Of a stretch of DNA of 64,000 bases, positions 53,913-61,755 are shown in pieces. Position numbers and translations under genes: made by a program. How positions within the stretch are numbered: the first letter of the stretch is position 1; every line of letters begins with the position of its first letter. This stretch comes from Candidatus Equimonas faecalis (GTDB lineage Bacteria > Bacteroidota > Bacteroidia > Bacteroidales > Bacteroidaceae), in the NCBI GenBank assembly GCA_018066245.1, contig JAGHRT010000004.1, positions 1 to 64,000 on the forward strand. Reading direction: 5' to 3'. Under the pieces are notes generated by a model. It was not told the origin of the DNA and made no database searches. It saw only the letters and a list, made by a program, of their open reading frames with translations.

Positions 53913-54404
53913 ATGCTCTCCATCATCTGCGCGGTGGCCGACAACGGCGCCATAGGCCGCAACAACCAGCTCCTCTACCACCTCCGGGCCGACCTCCAAC
54001 GCTTCAAGGCACTCACCACGGGCCACACCGTCGTCATGGGGCGCCGCACCTTCGAGTCCCTGCCCAAGGGAGCCCTGCCCAACCGCCGCAACATCGTACT
54101 CAGCCGGCAACCGGACTTTTCCGCCCCCGGCGTGGAAGTGTTCGCCTCCCTCGAAGAAGCACTCCGCCACATCGTCCCCGCCGAGGAGGCCTTCATCATA
54201 GGCGGAGCCAGCGTCTATGCCGAAGCCCTGCCCCTGGCCGACCGTCTCTACCTCACCGAAGTACACGCCAGTCCAGCCGATGCCGATGTCTTCTTTCCCG
54301 ATTTCGATGCCGCCGACTGGCAACTCCTAAGCGCCGAAAAGCACGAGGCCGATGCCTGGAACGAAGTGCCCTTCCACTTCAGCGACTACGTGCGCCGTGG
54401 CTAA
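53913..54404 (+). CDS. folA: Dihydrofolate reductase
   Basis: Reduces dihydrofolate to tetrahydrofolate with NADPH. The 163-residue protein shows IICAVADNGAIGRNNQLLYH, TVVMGRRTFESLPKGALPNR, AFIIGGASVYAEALPLADRLYLTEV and the C-terminal strand. It overlaps the next gene by 8 bp if that gene starts at its GTG. Confidence 0.96.
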   Translation: MLSIICAVADNGAIGRNNQLLYHLRADLQRFKALTTGHTVVMGRRTFESLPKGALPNRRNIVLSRQPDFSAPGVEVFASLEEALRHIVPAEEAFIIGGASVYAEALPLADRLYLTEVHASPADADVFFPDFDAADWQLLSAEKHEADAWNEVPFHFSDYVRRG

Positions 54405-55155
54405 GCCCTTCCGTCCGATACACCTCCTTGCCCTGCTGCTCACCCTCGGCCTGCTGGCCGCAGGCGGGGGACTGCTGAAGCGGTGCGCCCTTGAGCCGTC
54501 GCCCGAGCCCTACAGCCTCACGGCAGCCGACAGCCAACTGGTCCGCGACTTCGAGGCCGACATTCAGGCCGACTCAATCCGGCAGGCCGCCCGCCGTCAG
54601 GCCCGCTACGACTCCCTGCGCCGCAGTTGGCACACCGCCGATTCCCTGCGCTGGCAGCATGAGCGCAAAAGGCACCCCATGTCCGACCGCCAGCGGGCCT
54701 ATCTCGACGACCGCCGACGGCAGGACAGTCTCCGAGGCACCTATCCCGAGAAGTATGCCGAAGGCACCGTCCTCGACCTGAACACCGCCGACTCTGCCGC
54801 CCTCGTGCGCATTCCCCTCATAGGAGCCCGACGAGCCGCCCAGATATTGGGCTACCGCAACCGCCTGGGCGGATTCGTATCAGCCCGCCAGGTGGAAGAA
54901 CTGAACGGCATCCCGCCCGGCACGGCACGCTGGTTCAGCGTGGCCGCCAACTTCCGCCCCTCGCGCCTCCACATCAACACAGCCGACTTCCACACCTTGC
55001 TCCGCCACCCCTACCTCTCCTTCGAGCAGGTAAAGGAAATCATGGCCTACCGCCGCCGCTTCGGCCCACTCAAGGCCTGGAGCGACCTCCGGCTGAGCCA
55101 ACGGTTCACCGCCGCCGACTTCGAGCGGCTATCCCCCTACTCCGCATTCGACTAA
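54397..55155 (+). CDS. Membrane-anchored helix-hairpin-helix protein (ComEA-like)
   Basis: From a GTG at 54397 the product has 252 residues: an N-terminal membrane anchor (HLLALLLTLGLLAAGGGLL), an Arg/Gln-rich helical stalk (about 45-125), and a C-terminal pair of helix-hairpin-helix units (VLDLNTADSAALVRIPLIG and LHINTADFHTLLRHPYLS). This fits ComEA-type DNA-binding proteins; Bacteroidetes have many of unknown role. A start 15 codons earlier would overlap folA more deeply. It is packed with folA and pgeF (3-bp gap). Confidence 0.83.
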   Translation: MAKPFRPIHLLALLLTLGLLAAGGGLLKRCALEPSPEPYSLTAADSQLVRDFEADIQADSIRQAARRQARYDSLRRSWHTADSLRWQHERKRHPMSDRQRAYLDDRRRQDSLRGTYPEKYAEGTVLDLNTADSAALVRIPLIGARRAAQILGYRNRLGGFVSARQVEELNGIPPGTARWFSVAANFRPSRLHINTADFHTLLRHPYLSFEQVKEIMAYRRRFGPLKAWSDLRLSQRFTAADFERLSPYSAFD

Positions 55156-55158
55156 GCC

Positions 55159-55833
55159 ATGAAATACCGCCTACACCCCGACGTGGAAGCCTTTTCCACC
55201 GAAATCGGCGAGGAACTCCCCTACGCCGTACTCCAGCCCCACCAGACACACACCGCCAACGTGCGCATCGTCGCCACGCCCGACACCCCGCGCGAAAGCC
55301 TGCAAGGCGTGGATGCCCTCATCACGCCGCTGGCCGACTTCGCCATAGGCGTGCGCACGGCCGACTGCGTGCCCGTGCTGCTCTACGACCCCGTGCAGAA
55401 AATCATCGCAGCCATCCACGCCGGCTGGCGCGGCACCGTGCAGCACATCTCCCGGCACACGCTCACCCTCATGCACGACAGCTTCAGCTGCCAGCCCGCC
55501 GACATTCACGCCGTCATAGGCCCGAGCATCGGACCCGACAACTTCCAAGTGGGCACGGAGCTGGTGGAAGCCTTCGCCCAGGCAGGCTTCCCCCTCGACC
55601 TCATCCACACCGACCGCGGCCCCCGCCAGGAAGGCTCAATGGCGGGCGGCCACCATCTGGACCTGTGGGCGGCCAACCACTGGCTGCTCTGCCAAAGCGG
55701 CCTCCTGCTCCAAAACATACAGGTGGCCGGCATCTGTACCTACGCCCACCACGACCGCTTCTACTCCGCCCGCCACGACGGCAACCTCCATGAACGCCGC
55801 ATCATCAACAGCATCAAACGCATCACCAACTAA
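55159..55833 (+). CDS. pgeF: Laccase-domain protein PgeF (peptidoglycan editing factor)
   Basis: A 224-residue member of the YfiH/PgeF family (purine nucleoside hydrolase/laccase-like; in Escherichia coli it prevents wrong amino acids in peptidoglycan precursors). The metal-binding His/Cys/His set is visible: LQPHQTHTANV, VRTADCVPVLLYD and AAIHAGWRGTVQHI; later AGICTYAHHDRFYSARHDG. It lies 3 bp after the ComEA-like gene. Confidence 0.93.
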   Translation: MKYRLHPDVEAFSTEIGEELPYAVLQPHQTHTANVRIVATPDTPRESLQGVDALITPLADFAIGVRTADCVPVLLYDPVQKIIAAIHAGWRGTVQHISRHTLTLMHDSFSCQPADIHAVIGPSIGPDNFQVGTELVEAFAQAGFPLDLIHTDRGPRQEGSMAGGHHLDLWAANHWLLCQSGLLLQNIQVAGICTYAHHDRFYSARHDGNLHERRIINSIKRITN

Positions 55834-55850
55834 CATCTAAATAATACGAC

Positions 55851-55918
55851 CCTCCGACTTCTGCCGCAGGCCGCCCCATAAAGGGGGAGGTGCCGCGTAG
55901 CGGCGGAGGGGGTAACCC
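55851..55918. repeat. G+C-rich palindromic mini-element
   Basis: CCCTCCGACTTCTGCCGCAG, GCCGCCCCATAAAGGGGGAG, then GTGCCGCGTAGCGGCGGAGG. The GCCGC...GCGGC and CCCC...GGGG parts can pair. It belongs to the same type as 52844-52893 and fills the gap before the YqiA-like gene. Confidence 0.55.
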
Positions 55919-55920
55919 CA

Positions 55921-56523
55921 ATGAAAATACTCTATCTTCACGGATTCGGTTCCTCCCACGCCTCAGGCACCGTGGAACTCCTCCGACAGCATCTCCCCAC
56001 GGACGACATCGTGGCCCCCGACATACCCACCGACCCCGCCGAGGCACTCCCCTATCTGCTGGACTATGCAGCCGCTAAAGCTCCCGACCTGATAATGGGC
56101 ACCAGCATGGGCGGAATGTATGCCCAACAGCTCAGGGGCTACCGCCGCATACTGGTCAATCCGGCCTTCAACATGAGCACGATGAGCCAGGTGCTGCGCA
56201 CGGGCGAGCACCGCTTTTTCAACGGACGCTACGACGGCCAGAAGACGTTCCGCATTACGCGCGACATCATCCAACGCCACAACATGATGGAACGCCGGCA
56301 GTTCAAGGACATCCCCGAGCAGGACAAGACCCTGGTATGGGGACTCTTCGCTACGCGCGACGTGGCTCCAAAGAACTACGACCTCTTCAAGAAACACTTT
56401 CCTGCCGACCACGCCCTGCGCTTCGAAGGCGACCACCAACTCAACGACCGCGCCGTGCGCACGGCCCTGCTCCCCCTCATCGCACAGTTGCGCGAGGAAA
56501 TAGCCGCCGCCACAACTGAATAG
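55921..56523 (+). CDS. YqiA/YcfP-family alpha/beta hydrolase
   Basis: A 200-residue small esterase-like protein. LYLHGFGSS at the N-terminus forms the oxyanion region and the nucleophile Ser lies in IMGTSMGGMYAQQ; a late Asp (about 162) and His (about 179, EGDHQLNDR) could complete the triad. The substrate is unknown. It is 12 bp before the DUF1460 gene. Confidence 0.87.
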   Translation: MKILYLHGFGSSHASGTVELLRQHLPTDDIVAPDIPTDPAEALPYLLDYAAAKAPDLIMGTSMGGMYAQQLRGYRRILVNPAFNMSTMSQVLRTGEHRFFNGRYDGQKTFRITRDIIQRHNMMERRQFKDIPEQDKTLVWGLFATRDVAPKNYDLFKKHFPADHALRFEGDHQLNDRAVRTALLPLIAQLREEIAAATTE

Positions 56524-56535
56524 ACCGACCCACCC

Positions 56536-57507
56536 ATGGGAAAATTCACCCTTGCACAGGCCGCGTGCCTCCTTATGGCAACGGCGGCCTTCCCGTCCGC
56601 CACGGCACAGGCGCTCTGCTACAGGCCCGACGGCCAGACGGTTTCGGCACAGTTGCTCTACGAAAAAGCCGATTCCCTGGCCGTGGAGCGCATCGTGCAG
56701 CAGGCTCCACCCGAGGCCACACCCGATTATTTCGCCCGCCTCTTCCTCGGCATGCCCTATGTCGGCCATACGCTGGAGCGCAGCCTCGACACGGAACCTT
56801 TGGTGGTGAACATGCGCGAATTGGACTGCACCACTCTCGTAGAGGCGGTAGCTGCGCTGTGGCATACGGCCAACAGCCAAACTTGCCCAGCAGACACCGC
56901 CCCGCCAAGGAACAGCGGCGATAAGACCGTCCCCGACAGAACGGCCTCACCGTTTGCGCGTTATTGCTACTGGCTGGAACGCTACCGCTATTGGGGAGGC
57001 AAGAGAGACGGCTACCTGAGCCGCCATCACTATTTCTCATGGTGGTGGCACGACAACGTAGAACAGAACTTGCTGGAGGAGGTGAACCTCGCAGCCTCCG
57101 GTGCAGTCCTCACGCCGCTCGTCGTGAAAATCAATTACATGTCGCTCCACCCCAATCTTTACCGCCAACTGGCCGCACATCCCGAGTGGGTGGAACAGCT
57201 CAAGCCGCTTGAACAGCAGTATTCCGGCCACGACGGGCAGTTTCTCAGCCAAGAAGAACTGCGCCGCATAGGCAGCGCGGCCCTGAAAGGCGTGATTCTG
57301 GACGGCGACGTAGTGGCCATCGTAACGACCAAGGGCGGACTGGACTACAGCCATCTGGGCTTTGCCTCCTGGCAAGCGGACGGACGGCTCCACCTGCTGA
57401 ACGCCAGCAGCATCCACAAGAAGGTGGTGGACGAACCCAAAACGCTGTGGCAATACCTCAACGAGCACAAGAGCAGCATCGGCATCCGTGTGTTCCGTCT
57501 GCGCTGA
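56536..57507 (+). CDS. DUF1460 N-acetylmuramoyl-L-alanine amidase-like exported protein
   Basis: A 323-residue exported protein of DUF1460, a family with the NlpC/P60-type fold related to cell-wall amidases. Seen: a signal peptide (LLMATAAFPSATAQ), the FLGMPYVGHTLE motif, the probable catalytic Cys in MRELDCTTLVEAV, and the probable catalytic His in GLDYSHLGFASW. A weakly conserved loop (about 117-135) is low-complexity. It ends just before a hairpin shared with the convergent M60 gene. Confidence 0.88.
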   Translation: MGKFTLAQAACLLMATAAFPSATAQALCYRPDGQTVSAQLLYEKADSLAVERIVQQAPPEATPDYFARLFLGMPYVGHTLERSLDTEPLVVNMRELDCTTLVEAVAALWHTANSQTCPADTAPPRNSGDKTVPDRTASPFARYCYWLERYRYWGGKRDGYLSRHHYFSWWWHDNVEQNLLEEVNLAASGAVLTPLVVKINYMSLHPNLYRQLAAHPEWVEQLKPLEQQYSGHDGQFLSQEELRRIGSAALKGVILDGDVVAIVTTKGGLDYSHLGFASWQADGRLHLLNASSIHKKVVDEPKTLWQYLNEHKSSIGIRVFRLR

Positions 57508-57553
57508 CAGCCCCCCTTCCCCACCAACCCGTTCCAACACCCATACACAGACA

Positions 57554-57588
57554 ACAGCAGGGTGCGCCCAATCGGCGCACCCTGCTGT
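57554..57588. terminator. Strong hairpin between convergent genes
   Basis: Perfect 15-bp stem ACAGCAGGGTGCGCC / GGCGCACCCTGCTGT with loop CAATC, lying between the DUF1460 gene (plus) and the M60 gene (minus). There is no long T-run. Confidence 0.75.
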
Positions 57589-57627
57589 ATGTTAGGATGA
57601 TTTATGTCTCTTGAAACTTTGTCCGTC

Positions 57628-60600
57628 TTATCGCAGAACCTTCTTGCCGCCCTGAATCATCAGGCCGTGGCCGGCACTGTGGCGGACGGTGCGGCCCTGG
57701 AGGTCGTAGGCGGGAGCAGTGGCGCCGAAGTCGGCATTGATGCTACTGACACCCTCGGGGATGATGGGATTACCCTCGGTGTCGAAAGCGATGTCAAGGC
57801 CGGCGGTGGCAGCAACCTTCAGAACGTAGGAGCCGTCCTTGAGGCCGGCAGCCATGGCGTCGGGGATGATGAAGGTCTTGGTGTTGGCGATGTAGGCAAG
57901 CTTGCCGTCGGCATCGTAAATCTTCACGCCGAGGATGCCGTCGCCGGTCATCGTCACCTTCTTACCCTTCACGGTGTAGGGGCCGGCGCTGTCGGTGGGA
58001 TAGGACTGCGAGGCGGTGGTGGTGCCCACGGTGTAGTGGAGGTTGGCGGTGCGGTCCTTACCGTCGAAGTACCAGTACATGCCGTAGTCGCCAATCTTGT
58101 CGAGCTTCCAATATACGAGGAGTTCCTGACCTACGTAGGAGGGTTCGAGCACGGCGAGGTAGGAGTCCTCACGCACGTAGTCCTTCTCGATGCGGTCGTC
58201 GAGGAAGAGGATGTTGCTGGCCTTGTTGGGCATGGAGTGCATGAACTCCTTGAGGTCGGCGATGCGCTTCTCATCGGCGGCATTGCCACGCACGGGCATC
58301 TTCATGTAGTAGTTGCCGTAGTCGCCTACCAAGCGTATGCCCTTCGATTTGGCAGTGGCATCGTCGTCCTTTTCATCGGTGGACACCACTTCGTCGTAGT
58401 AGTGCCAGAAGCCGTAAGTCTCAAAGAACTCCCAGAGGTCGGTCTTGCTCACCTTGGCGCAAGCCTCGGCAAGGCGGAAATAGTCATTATAATAATAGGT
58501 GGGGCTGGCCACGCTGCTGCCCTTCGAGAGGGGGTTAGCGCGGAGTTCGTCGTGGAGACGGCCCATGAAGCCGGGCATGTGGCCCATCACTTCGAAGTAG
58601 AGGTAGAGCTGATAGAGGAGGTGGTTGGCCGTGTGGAGGGAGGCATCATAGTGAGGCTTGGCATAGCGGCAGTAATCAAGCCATGACCAGCCGTGTACCT
58701 CGGTGTCGTAGTTGCCAATCTCGTTGTTGTAGTTGAAGAGCTGCACGAGCTTGTCGGTGCCGTTGCCGCGGCTATAGTTGCGTCCGAACTCATAGGAAAC
58801 CATCTGGGCGAGGGAGTTGTTGCTGACCTCGGTCTGTCCGGCAACGTTGACGCAGTACTGGTGGCCGTGGCCTTCCTCGTGGAGGATTTCCCACACGTTG
58901 CCATTGACGAAGTTCTGATAGTTGAAGAGGTAGCCGGAGTTGAGGCTGGGGTGGTTGGAGCCGCCCTGTCCGCCCCAGTTGGGGTTGCCTTTGTAGGACA
59001 TACGGGGGTTAACGACGGGGTCGTAGCGGCCGTCCCACTGGCCGTCGTGGCCTATCATCTTCTGAAGGCCCATGAAGCACTGGTCCCAGCCCTTCATGAT
59101 GCCGGTAACCTTGGTGGCGCTCTTCACGTCCTCAAGGCGCAGGTTGAGCACGGTGTGGATGCCCTTCACGTGGAGGAACTCACCCTTGAAGTAGTTCTTG
59201 GAGAGGTAGGTCCAGTCGGTGTCGGTCATACCGCGGGAAAGGTCCCAGTAGCCGTTGCTGGTGGCACCCTCGATGTGAATCTTAATTTTGGGGAAGTCGG
59301 CCAGCATTCTGTTGGATTTTGTGCAGAAGTAGCCGATGAACACTTCGCCGTCGCTGGGCAGCTGCCATACGTTGAGGCCCTTCTTGAGGTCAAGGCTGGC
59401 GGCCACGGTGTAGTTGGTGTCGAAGGCCAGCTGGGCCTGGAGGGTGGCGTCGGCCTTCGGTGCTTCGTTCACGAAGATATATACGAAGTCGCCGCTCTTA
59501 CCCTGAATACCCGTGGGGTTGGTGAGGATGGCGAAGGGACCTACGCCCGTTATCTTCTGCCATACGCTGCGGTCGGAGTAAATCTGATAGTCGTTGATGC
59601 GGAAGGACTTCTCATAGCCATTCTTCTTGGCGGTGCTGTTCCATGTGTCGGTGAGCACGCGCACGGCCATATCCTGCAGCACGCTGGGAATCTCGTCGGC
59701 CGTCATGGCGGCTCGGAGGTCGTCGGCCGTCATCGTGGCATATTCGGCACGGATGGTGGAGCAGGCGTAGTCCTCGAAGTATTTCTGCAACTTAGTGTTG
59801 TAGGTGGCGGCGTTCTTTTGGAGGTCGGCAGCCTGTTCTATCTCGGCACGGCACTCCTCAAGTTCCTTCTCATCCACGGTAACGGGATAAATCAGCCACT
59901 GCGAGGCAGCAGCAGTCTCCGTCCAGCCCACTACGGCATAGCCGTCGCTCTCGGCGCAGTGGAAGCCCTGGTTGCTGCCGCGGAAGTTGAAGAGGCTCTC
60001 CCAGCGGCTCTCGGAACGTCCGATGGTGAACTCGCAGCCGCTGTTGGTAGCCACGGTCTTGAAGCGGGCGGAGGTAGTGGCGTTGTTGCGCACGTAGTTG
60101 CCGGAGATGATGTTCTGCATCACCACCTTCTTGCCGTCGTCGCTGACGATGAGGTTCCACACCTGACTGTAACTGTCGTTGGCCGAGGCGGTGATGACGT
60201 CCTTGGCGTTGGTGTCCTCAGCCAGGGCACGGGTGGGATAGGCGGCAGGCACGAGGCGGTAGGCGCCGGTGGTGAGCGTCGTGGCAATGCCCATATTCTT
60301 GGCCATGTGGTCGCGCACGGCAGCCTCGGTTACCTCGGTGTCGGCCTCGTCGATGGGCTCAATGCTCCAGTCGGAGTACTGGTTGGCATTCTTGCTGTCG
60401 TTGGCATACCACTTCACGACGTTGGCGCTCTTGTTCTCATGCATACAGTTGGTGCCGCTGAAGTCGTCCTTCCAGCTGATGGTGAAATACTCGGCGCTGT
60501 AGGCCGAACTCTTGATGTACTGCGTGGTGGCACCCTCCACGGTTACCCATGCGGCATCGGCACCTGCCTCGGTGGGGAGGTAGCGGCCGGAGTTGGCGTT

Positions 60601-61314
60601 GCGGATGATGTAGCCGCCGGAACTCTTGTCGATAATCCAGATTTGCTTCAGGTCGTTGGCAGCCTTGGCCACGCCCGACATTTTGTGGGTAGAGGCATTC
60701 TCTGTGGCATAGTGGCCGTAGCGGCTCTTGAGACGGAACAGGCCGCCGGCATCGATGAGCGAGAGGCGCGACACGTCGTTGATGGCCTTCGTCACGGCCT
60801 TGTCGTAGGCAGGCTTGGCAGCCTCGGCGGCAGCGAGGTCGTCGCCCGTCACCTTGGTGGCTGTCCACTGGGAGTTGCTCTCCGTGGAGTTCCACACCAC
60901 CACCATGTTGCGCGCATTCTCGTGCCAGCAAGTATTGCCGCTGAAGTCGGCGCTGCTGCTGATGACGTACTTCGTGCCGCTCTTCTTGATGTAGAAGAGG
61001 CCGGCCTGCGTGGTGGACGTGGCGTGGTCAGTCTCGGTCTTGGCCTGCGGCTGTACCATACCGCCGGTGGCGGTGCAGACGATGACGTAGGCGTCGTCCG
61101 TAGCCTTGCGCACCTCCCAGATTTCGGCGAGGTTGCCCTTGGAGATACCTGTGGCGCTCGATGGCAATGCGAGTTTGCTGTCTTTCTCCTGCAAGTAACG
61201 GCTGGAGCGGGGGCTCTTGAAACGATAGAAGCCCTCAGCGAGAGCGTCGGCAGCTGCGGCGCTCACGAACATGCCCATAAACAGGGCAACGAGAAGTAGT
61301 AATTTGTGTTTCAT
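57628..61314 (-). CDS. Secreted M60-like (mucin-type) metallopeptidase
   Basis: A 1228-residue exported protease, starting at the ATG 61314 with signal peptide LLLLVALFMGMFVSAAAA. The N-terminal half has repeated beta-trefoil-like carbohydrate-binding segments (YRFKSPRSSRYLQ, FRLKSRYGHYATE, YRLVPAAYPTRAL). The peptidase domain carries the zinc motif HEEGH at residues 812-816 (ILHEEGHGHQYCVN), followed by a Glu-bearing SYEFG, as in M60/enhancin-type enzymes known to degrade O-glycosylated mucins. The tail ends in YDLQGRTV...GGKKVLR. It has its own promoter (61363-61393). Confidence 0.88.
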   Translation of the reverse strand: MKHKLLLLVALFMGMFVSAAAADALAEGFYRFKSPRSSRYLQEKDSKLALPSSATGISKGNLAEIWEVRKATDDAYVIVCTATGGMVQPQAKTETDHATSTTQAGLFYIKKSGTKYVISSSADFSGNTCWHENARNMVVVWNSTESNSQWTATKVTGDDLAAAEAAKPAYDKAVTKAINDVSRLSLIDAGGLFRLKSRYGHYATENASTHKMSGVAKAANDLKQIWIIDKSSGGYIIRNANSGRYLPTEAGADAAWVTVEGATTQYIKSSAYSAEYFTISWKDDFSGTNCMHENKSANVVKWYANDSKNANQYSDWSIEPIDEADTEVTEAAVRDHMAKNMGIATTLTTGAYRLVPAAYPTRALAEDTNAKDVITASANDSYSQVWNLIVSDDGKKVVMQNIISGNYVRNNATTSARFKTVATNSGCEFTIGRSESRWESLFNFRGSNQGFHCAESDGYAVVGWTETAAASQWLIYPVTVDEKELEECRAEIEQAADLQKNAATYNTKLQKYFEDYACSTIRAEYATMTADDLRAAMTADEIPSVLQDMAVRVLTDTWNSTAKKNGYEKSFRINDYQIYSDRSVWQKITGVGPFAILTNPTGIQGKSGDFVYIFVNEAPKADATLQAQLAFDTNYTVAASLDLKKGLNVWQLPSDGEVFIGYFCTKSNRMLADFPKIKIHIEGATSNGYWDLSRGMTDTDWTYLSKNYFKGEFLHVKGIHTVLNLRLEDVKSATKVTGIMKGWDQCFMGLQKMIGHDGQWDGRYDPVVNPRMSYKGNPNWGGQGGSNHPSLNSGYLFNYQNFVNGNVWEILHEEGHGHQYCVNVAGQTEVSNNSLAQMVSYEFGRNYSRGNGTDKLVQLFNYNNEIGNYDTEVHGWSWLDYCRYAKPHYDASLHTANHLLYQLYLYFEVMGHMPGFMGRLHDELRANPLSKGSSVASPTYYYNDYFRLAEACAKVSKTDLWEFFETYGFWHYYDEVVSTDEKDDDATAKSKGIRLVGDYGNYYMKMPVRGNAADEKRIADLKEFMHSMPNKASNILFLDDRIEKDYVREDSYLAVLEPSYVGQELLVYWKLDKIGDYGMYWYFDGKDRTANLHYTVGTTTASQSYPTDSAGPYTVKGKKVTMTGDGILGVKIYDADGKLAYIANTKTFIIPDAMAAGLKDGSYVLKVAATAGLDIAFDTEGNPIIPEGVSSINADFGATAPAYDLQGRTVRHSAGHGLMIQGGKKVLR

Positions 61315-61362
61315 AAAGTTTATAATTTGGGTTTGTTGTTTGATTTCAACGCATTTCGTGTT

Positions 61363-61393
61363 CAAAATTACGCAATAGTTTCGACACGGCCAA
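61363..61393 (-). promoter_or_regulatory. Promoter of the M60 peptidase gene
   Basis: Minus strand TTG (61393-61391), a 20-base spacer, TAATTTTG (61370-61363); about 48 bp from the ATG. Confidence 0.75.
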
Positions 61394-61491
61394 GCCTTTC
61401 TGGCAAAAATGACACATTTTTTTAGAACAGACTTACAATTTGACTTTATATATAGGTATAACAAGCCCTTGCGTTAATTCAGTCGTCTGAA

Positions 61492-61555
61492 TCAGAGAGC
61501 AGTTCCTTTATTTTCTCAGACGACACGCCCCCGCCAAGTGCTTGCTTGGCGGGGG
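61492..61555 (-). terminator. Two adjacent hairpins after the 56-residue gene
   Basis: The first hairpin met on the minus strand is CCCCCGCCAAG / CTTGGCGGGGG (61528-61555), a perfect 11-bp stem. The second is GTCGTCTGA / TCAGACGAC (61492-61524) with a 15-base loop. T-runs are weak. Confidence 0.6.
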
Positions 61556-61580
61556 GCTATATCGCGTAAAAGGCGGAGGG

Positions 61581-61751
61581 CTATTCGTCGGCTTCGTCCC
61601 AGCCTAATTCATAGCCCTTTGTGGCGAAGTCGTCTTCGCCGCCGGGGGTGGGGTCGATGCCGCTCTGATATTGGGAGTCCCATCCCGCGATGACTTGCGC
61701 GGGAGCCATAGGCATGACGTCCGTGGCGGGGGAGTTGTATCTTTTTCTCAT
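61581..61751 (-). CDS. 56-residue acidic-tailed peptide downstream of the BspA-like gene
   Basis: A short frame starting at the ATG 61751, 4 bp after the BspA-like stop: MRKRYNSPATDVMPMAPAQ, then a Gly/Asp/Glu-rich end (GIDPTPGGEDDF...GWDEADE). I recognise the general pattern of small Bacteroidales peptides (basic start with a YxSP/YxAP word, Met/Val-rich core, acidic tail) often found beside surface-protein genes; their role is not established. Tight spacing and codon use like its neighbours support it as a real gene. Confidence 0.62.
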   Translation of the reverse strand: MRKRYNSPATDVMPMAPAQVIAGWDSQYQSGIDPTPGGEDDFATKGYELGWDEADE

Positions 61752-61755
61752 GGCT

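Noticed and set aside
58693..61299. 868-residue plus-strand frame opposite the M60 gene
   Set aside because: The minus strand has the signal peptide, HEEGH motif and sorting tail; the antisense product is low-complexity Gly/Val/His.
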